A DNA stretch of 64,000 nucleotides. It comes from Atrina japonica (taxonomy: Eukaryota; Mollusca; Bivalvia; Pterioida; Pinnidae). Numbering within the stretch: the first letter of the stretch is position 1; each line of letters starts with the position of its first letter. The DNA lies in NCBI GenBank assembly GCA_030159075.1, contig BROG01000241.1:248001-312000 (forward strand), written 5' to 3'. Below are positions 58,555-64,000 of this stretch, piece by piece. The position numbers and the translations under genes were made by a program. The notes beneath the pieces were generated by a model. It had not been told where the DNA came from. It saw only the letters and a program-made list of their open reading frames with translations, and made no database searches.

Positions 58555-60310
58555 AGGATGACAAAGGCAATACTAGGTGTGGGCAACCAGGAGACAATCC
58601 ACTAAAGACAAAACAGAAGGGATGGCATAGGTAGCACTAGATGTGGGCAACCAGGAGATGATCCACTAAAGACAAAACAGAAGGGGTGGTAAAGGTAGCA
58701 CTAGATGTGGACAACCAGCAAACAATACATTAGAGACAAAAAGAAGTGGTGGCAATGGTAGTAGTAGATGTGGGCAACCAGAAGACAATCCACTAAAGAC
58801 AAAACAGAAGGGGGGCAAAGGTAGTTATAGATATGGGCAACCAGGAGACAATCCACTAAAGACAAAACAGAAGGGATGGCAAAGGTAGTACTAGATGTGG
58901 GCAACCAGGAAACAATCCACTAGAGACAAAACAGAATCAGTGGCAATGGTAGTACTAGATGTGGGCAACCAGGAGATAATACAATAGAGACAAAACAGAA
59001 GGGGTGGCAAAGCTAGTACTAGATGTGGGCAACCAGGAGATAATACAATAGAGACAAAACAGAAGGGGTGGCAAAGGTAGTACTAGATGTGGGCAACCAG
59101 GAGACAATCCACTAGAGACAAAACAGAATCGGTGGCAATGGTAGTATTAGATGTGGGCAACCAGGAGATAATACAATAGAGACAAAACAGAAGGGGTGGC
59201 AATGGTAGTACTAGATGTGGGCAACCAGGAGACAATCCACTAGAGACAAAACAGAAGGGATGACAAAGGTAGTACTAGATGTGGACAGCCAGAAGACAAT
59301 CCACTACTGACTAGAGACAAAACAGAAGGGGTAACAAAGGCAGTACAAGGTGTGGACAGCAAGCAGACAATCTATTAAAGACAAAACAGAATGGGTGTTA
59401 AAGGTAGTGCTAGTTGTGGGTAGCCAAGAGAAAATTCACTACTGACTAGAAACAAAAAGGAAGGGGTGAGAAAGGCAGTACTAGGTGTGGACAGCCAGGG
59501 GATAATCCATAAGAGACAAATAGAAAAGGGTGACAAAAGGGAGTACTAGGTGTAGACAGCCAGGATATAATCCACTAGAGACCAAACAGAAGAGGGTGAC
59601 AAAAGGCAGGACTAGGTGTGAACAACTAGGAGACAATCCATAAGAGACAAAACAGAAGAGGGTGACAAAGGCAGGACTAGGTGTTGACAGCCATGGGATA
59701 ATCCACTAGGGACAAAACAGGAAGGGGATGGCAAAGGCAGGACTAGGTGTAGACAGCCAGGAGATAATCCATAAGAGATAAATAGAAGATGCTGACAAAA
59801 GGCAGTACTAGGTGTGGATAATCCATAAAAGACAAAACAGAAGGGGATGACAAAAGGAAGGACTAGGTGTTGACAGCCAGGGGATAATCCACTAGAGACA
59901 AAACAGGAGGGGATGACAAAGGCAGTACTAGTTGTGGACAGACTGGAGACAATCCACCACTAAAGACAAAACAGGAGGGGATGACAAAGGCAGGACTAGG
60001 TGTGAACAGCTAGGGGACAATCCATAAGAGACAAATAGAAGAGGGTGACAAAAGGCAGTACTAGGTGTGGACAGCCAGAGGATAATCCATAAGAAACAAA
60101 ACAGAAGAGGGTGACAAAAGGCAGTACTAGGTGTGGACAGCCAGGGGATAATCCATAAGAAACAAAACAGAAGAGGGTGACAAAAGGCAGTACTAGGTGT
60201 GGACAGCCAGGGGATAATCCACTAGAGACAAAACAGGAGGGGATGACAAAGGCAGTACTAGGTGTGGACAGCCAGGGGATAATGCATAAGAGACAAAAGA
60301 GAAGGGTATT
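58555..60310. repeat. About 64 bp minisatellite in two subfamilies, about 1.75 kb
   Basis: Monomer GACAAAACAGAAGGGGTGGC then AAAGGTAGTACTAGATGTGG then GCAACCAGGAGACAATCCAC. Left of about 59280 the copies read GGTAGTACTAGATGTGGGC; right of it GGCAGTACTAGGTGTGGAC with GATAATCCATAAGAGAC. The 65- and 67-residue minus-strand frames are translations of it. Confidence 0.94.
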
Positions 60311-60498
60311 ACAATGGGGGTACTAACTGATTTCAGGAAATAAAAGAGAGAGACTATATGATATTTACGATACACACCCAGCTGTTGCATTTTGACATGT
60401 ATACATATCTATTATGCTGAAGTGTTACAGTGTTCATTAGTGGGTCAGATGTTCTTATAAACTTCTAACCTTGTATGTCGTCTGGATTACGGTATTAA

Positions 60499-60554
60499 TT
60501 ATTCCAAGATCTTTTTAAATACTTGTAGTCTACTGACTTTATCTTCACCAGACT
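60499..60554 (-). CDS. Candidate terminal coding exon, unknown protein (17 residues then stop)
   Basis: On the minus strand the acceptor GATTTTTCTTCTGCCAAG precedes 60554. Two bases then complete a codon and 17 codons follow, SGEDKVSRLQVFKKILE, ending TAA at 60501-60499. Composition is strongly protein-like and the pyrimidine tract is good. No canonical poly(A) signal is seen before the minisatellite at 60.3 kb, which argues against it. The phase-0 frame is also open for 19 codons. Confidence 0.17.
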
Positions 60555-60654
60555 CTTGGCAGAAGAAAAATCACAGGGGTTTGTTGTGAACATGAAAACT
60601 GGGATCTATTTCATGAAAAAAATATATACATGTACGTGTACATTGTTCTGATTG

Positions 60655-61076
60655 CAGGACTCACCCTGTCATTAGCCAATGTAGCCACTGACTAATTTGT
60701 TCCCAGATTGGCTAAAACAAAATTACAATTTGCTAATTTTTTGGCTAATATTTTTTGGCATGTTTTGTGTCTGTTTCGTGTGCATATAATTCTGTCATTC
60801 AAATAGAAAATATAACAGGACCACAGACAACTACAACTGACAATACACACAGTATGTGTAACCTTTCCTAATGAACATGATCAAGTCAACACCTAGATGT
60901 CCAGCAAGTAGACTTGTAAATAGCACAATACCTGTTGATGTATAAAGTAAATAATTGTCACCATGTTCTGTTAAACTAAAGAAATCTAAAATAAATCTAA
61001 AATTTCAATTGGCTAAAAAAAATCTTGTTTGGCTGATTTTTTGGCTAATGATTTTCCGAATCCAGAGTGAGCCCTG
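60655..61076. mobile_element. TIR element with 5 bp target duplication (hAT-like, 422 bp)
   Basis: The left end CAGGACTCACCCTG and right end GAGTGAGCCCTG are inverted repeats; sub-terminal TTAGCCAA and TTGGCTAA also mirror each other. The direct repeat GATTG flanks it at 60650-60654 and 61077-61081. CAGGGCTC-type ends are typical of non-autonomous hAT elements in marine invertebrates; assignment is inference. No coding capacity. Confidence 0.65.
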
Positions 61077-61189
61077 GATTGGTGCAGTAATTTATAGAAC
61101 TCAATCACTGTATGATTCCTGTGAGTAAACAATTATTGGAAGAGTATGAGAACATTGACTCATGATTCTAAGAGAGAACTATAGTACCG

Positions 61190-61330
61190 TAATCGGCCGT
61201 GTATAATCCGCATTTACGTATTATCCGCACCCCCCATTTCAGCATCAGATCTCGGAGAAAAAAGGAGTTCGTGCGTATAATCCGCACTGACTTTTTACCA
61301 CGGCCGTATGGCCGAAAATCGTCGCCGAGA
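61190..61330. repeat. Dispersed repeat with TATAATCCGCA motifs
   Basis: ACCGTAATCGGCCGTGTATA at the left, two or three copies of (G/A)TATAATCCGCA or TATTATCCGCAC, and ACGGCCGTATGGCC at the right, which mirrors the left end. Probably a MITE of the TA-target group; inference. It is locally GC-rich compared with its surroundings. Confidence 0.5.
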
Positions 61331-63228
61331 TTGATTATTATTGTGTATAAGTAATCTGAGACATTGTTAACTTTAAAGTAAAGTTTTAAAAATGCACAAG
61401 TACATATAAGATGATACACGTTTTCAGAATTTGATGAAATAGAGGGTTAAGCACTCACATACGTAGAGTAGGTCTCATTTTGCCTACTACATCTGAGTAC
61501 CCATACTACTGATAGTAAAAAATTAGCTCACATCGGAAATTTGCACATGGCATAAACAAAATGTCAAAACTACAGCAACTTCAACCTGACGCTTGACCAA
61601 CAATCAATATCATCAACATATTCAAATCAAACGTTTTGGAGACATATTTTCCATAAGTATTAGTGTTCTAAATATTTGACGTCACAATTAAACTTTGACA
61701 TCATTTTGCGAGAAGGTGTTATCCTTGTGAAATTGGACAGAATCTTGCTCGGCACTTACGGTCATTGAGCAGTGAGGGTTCTTTAATGTGCTGACACCTA
61801 CTGTGACACGGGACCTCAGTTTTTACTGTCTCATCCGAAGGACAGGAAACCAACCTGCTGTCGGTTGGACTTGAACTCACAACCTCACTATCAAGAGTCA
61901 AGCGCACTACTGACTGAGGGCTCAAGATGAATGCCTTCCAGTTATGGGCGCCGTTTTACTTTTTAATATCAGTTAGTGATTAAGCCAGTAGCGTTTACAC
62001 ATGTACACGTTTACTTTTAGTTTATTGTCAATAAACGTTTACAAATTTCTGAATCGTATACACGACATGCGCAATGTGATTGCCTACAAAACATTTAATT
62101 TGTAGGTAAAATCAGTTCCTCCATAAATGCATTTTTGTTGTACTTTATCCAATATTAGACTCTCCAAGTAGTAAAAAGTAAAACATCCATCAATAATTCC
62201 AACTCAGGTAAAGTGTCTTCAAAGACACTTGCTTTCAGCATTTCTATATCTCTAAATTTAGTGCCTATGAGGCATGGAAAGGGAATGCTTCAATAATGTT
62301 ATTACCTTGAATAAAAACAGTAAAATAAAGCTAAAACACATTGCTCGATGTCATATTTCTATTTCGATACACCATTTTACAATGAGTGAAAATTACATAG
62401 ATTGTTTAATAGATGTACAATAGGTAATTATAATAATCATAAAGATAAATTTCATTGAGCCCTGTAATCCCTGTGTTCGCAGATCAGAGACTGTTACAGA
62501 GGTACAGAAAGGAGATACAACATTCATAGTTTAATTTCATGAATAAATACAGTAAAATAAAGAGAATAAATCGAGGATCAAATTCATATTATTTATTTTT
62601 AATATACTTTTTCATGATGATCAATAAGCATATACATTGAACAAGCGTACGATAGGTTTCAGTGTGTGCAATATAAACACCCTCAATATTGGGCCTCCCA
62701 CTTGTTAGTTTCTACTTTGAAACATAATTGGATGCTTTGCCATGCATGCTTTCAATCAGATGCCATGTAACTTTGGACCGAGTTTTTGGTTGATACATCA
62801 CAATGGCAGCATTGTAAAGTATTACCTATGATATATTTTATCTAAAATTTAAAAATTTCACAGAATTTAGTGTGATATATATCACATGCATAAAATGCAA
62901 ATCGAAAGTGAAATGAGATTATTTTTAACTTCACCACATTGAAACTTCGCAAACGCATATATCAGAATTCATGAATTTTGGAAACTTATTTACCAAAGGG
63001 GCCCATGCAATGTTTTCATTCTGAAAAATAGATCTACGGTAACAAACTAACTTAAAGTCGGGCAGAATTTCAGCCTAGATTTACCATGGTTATAGCCTAT
63101 GACAGAGGCAGTCTAGTACTGTAGTACTCAGTAGTCCTGTATATGGTTACATGTTAACATTTCAATTACAAAGTATCGTGTAAACGTTCACAGATTTTAG
63201 TAAATGGTGCAGCCTTATTATTGGTATC
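61331..63228. other. Unique AT-rich DNA, SINE copy only
   Basis: Apart from the SINE at 61741-61921, no repeat landmarks or credible frames are seen. A small palindrome GTGATATATATCAC at 62871-62884 resembles the arrays further right. Confidence 0.4.
61741..61921 (-). mobile_element. SINE family A copy, tail-truncated
   Basis: Shares the head and middle of family A (GGCACTTACGGTCATTGAGC near 61750, complement of the tRNA-like boxes near 61865-61918) but lacks the about 80-base tail seen in the other three copies. As the tail is the 3' end of the minus-strand element, the missing part is 3'. Confidence 0.8.
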
Positions 63229-63520
63229 ACTCTTTCAAATAGGTGATATCACTTATTTGAATAGGTGATATCACTCATTCGATTAGGTGATATCACTTAT
63301 ATGAATAGGTAATATCATTTTCATAAATTCTTAAGTGATATCACTTATACAAATGAGTGATATTGCCTATTCCAATGAGTGATATCACCTACTTAAATGA
63401 ACGATATCACCTATTCAAATGAATGAGTGATAACACTTACCCAAATAAGTGATATCACTTATTCGAGTAAGTGATATCACCTATTCATTTTGTAAAGTGA
63501 TATCATTTAATCACTTATGA
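63229..63520. repeat. Array of GTGATATCAC palindromes, about 22-bp spacing
   Basis: About a dozen copies of AGTGATATCACT or AGGTGATATCACCT, separated by TATTYRAATA-type spacers that are themselves nearly palindromic. Spacer orientation flips near 63345, so the array as a whole is close to a large inverted repeat. Confidence 0.9.
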
Positions 63521-63713
63521 ATCAATGCCAATTAATGCTCCCTACACAAAAATAAAATATATTCCTGGGTCTAACAAAAAAATGACTTGTATCATCTTGG
63601 GCATTATAAATTACTTTTTTTTTTGTTTCCTTACATTTGGTCCAAAGAATTATATAAGGTGTTTTCAACCACTTTTAAAACAATTCTGTGCAGAAATCGG
63701 AACCTAGTTCAAA

Positions 63714-63845
63714 ATGGCAGCAGTCAGAGGTATGGTTTCGGTGGCTCTGTCTGCTTTGAATGCTAAACTCCGTTCAAATCCTACAACATACACGGGAGAT
63801 GATTCCGATTCTGCAGTGTTGCACCTTTATCTCGATACTGTATAG
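63714..63845 (+). CDS. Small ORF or possible first exon, 43 residues
   Basis: ATG at 63714 has an excellent context (TTCAAAATGGC) and opens a 43-codon frame beginning MAAVRGMVSVALSALNAKLR, an amphipathic, Arg/Lys/Ser/Ala-rich start resembling a mitochondrial presequence, and ending LYLDTV before TAG at 63843-63845. A donor-like AGAG/GTATGG lies 18 bases into the frame, so the real first exon could be much shorter. It sits between two blocks of GATATC palindromes. Not recognised; a short frame could be chance. Confidence 0.2.
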   Translation: MAAVRGMVSVALSALNAKLRSNPTTYTGDDSDSAVLHLYLDTV

Positions 63846-63954
63846 CATCCTCTGCGCTTTGTTCTTCCACAGATATAGGCCTAACGATATTCACTACAGA
63901 TCTACATTTATTGAAGAAATGGGGAGCATAAGGTTTTTACTGTTTCCAAATTTG

Positions 63955-64000
63955 AATAAGTGATATTACTTATTCAAATGAGTGATATCACTTATTTGTT
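63955..64000. repeat. Second GTGATATCAC array, running off the window
   Basis: AATAAGTGATATTACTTATT then AAATGAGTGATATCACTTAT: the same unit as 63229-63520, resuming after about 435 bases of other sequence. The true extent lies beyond the window. Confidence 0.85.

Overview
This is a eukaryotic nuclear window, most likely from a mollusc and probably a bivalve. It is visibly AT-rich, and almost every long open frame lies in simple or tandem repeats. Several dispersed tRNA-derived SINE families are present. The only convincing intact gene is an intronless, RING-less tandem B-box/NHL-type protein of the kind greatly expanded in bivalve genomes. The taxonomic call is inference from style; no lineage marker gene is present.

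Layout. 0-12 kb: dispersed short transposable elements (TA-flanked pogo/Tigger-like MITEs, TTAA-flanked MITEs, SINEs), a poly-C/tRNA-like tandem array (3.8-4.6 kb), a 0.9 kb TTAA element (4.65-5.55 kb), a GATA microsatellite (7.9-8.6 kb) and a CA microsatellite (11.6-11.7 kb). 12.3-15.6 kb: a 17-18 bp minisatellite. 18.9-20.2 kb: a 40 bp minisatellite. 21-24 kb: SINEs, one with perfect target-site duplications. 24.3-25.8 kb: a satellite that grew inside a pogo-like MITE. 26-34 kb: TA microsatellites, short MITEs, a long hairpin and small arrays. 34.5-40.5 kb: two large adjacent minisatellites (60 bp, then 28 bp units), the second interrupted by a SINE. 41-50 kb: low-complexity intergenic or intronic DNA, an inverted second copy of the 1 kb TTAA element abutting a foldback element, and other MITEs. 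50.2-51.3 kb: a 70/100 bp array. 52.37-54.03 kb: the B-box/NHL gene on the plus strand. 54.8-60.3 kb: four further tandem arrays in a row. 60.6-61.3 kb: a TIR element with 5 bp target duplication, then another repeat. 63.2-64 kb: arrays of the palindrome GTGATATCAC flanking a possible first exon.

Several short segments look like coding exons (9.58, 20.6, 33.08 and 42.09 kb on plus; 26.5, 28.9, 47.2 and 60.5 kb on minus). In AT-rich DNA such segments also arise by chance, so they are low-confidence candidates that need RNA evidence. If the 42 kb (plus) and 47 kb (minus) terminal exons are both real, two multi-exon genes end tail-to-tail between them. I see no prokaryotic-type system, CRISPR array, rRNA or intact functional tRNA gene. 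The interesting biology is the conversion of transposable elements and tRNA-like SINEs into tandem arrays, and the dense population of non-autonomous TTAA- and TA-target elements.
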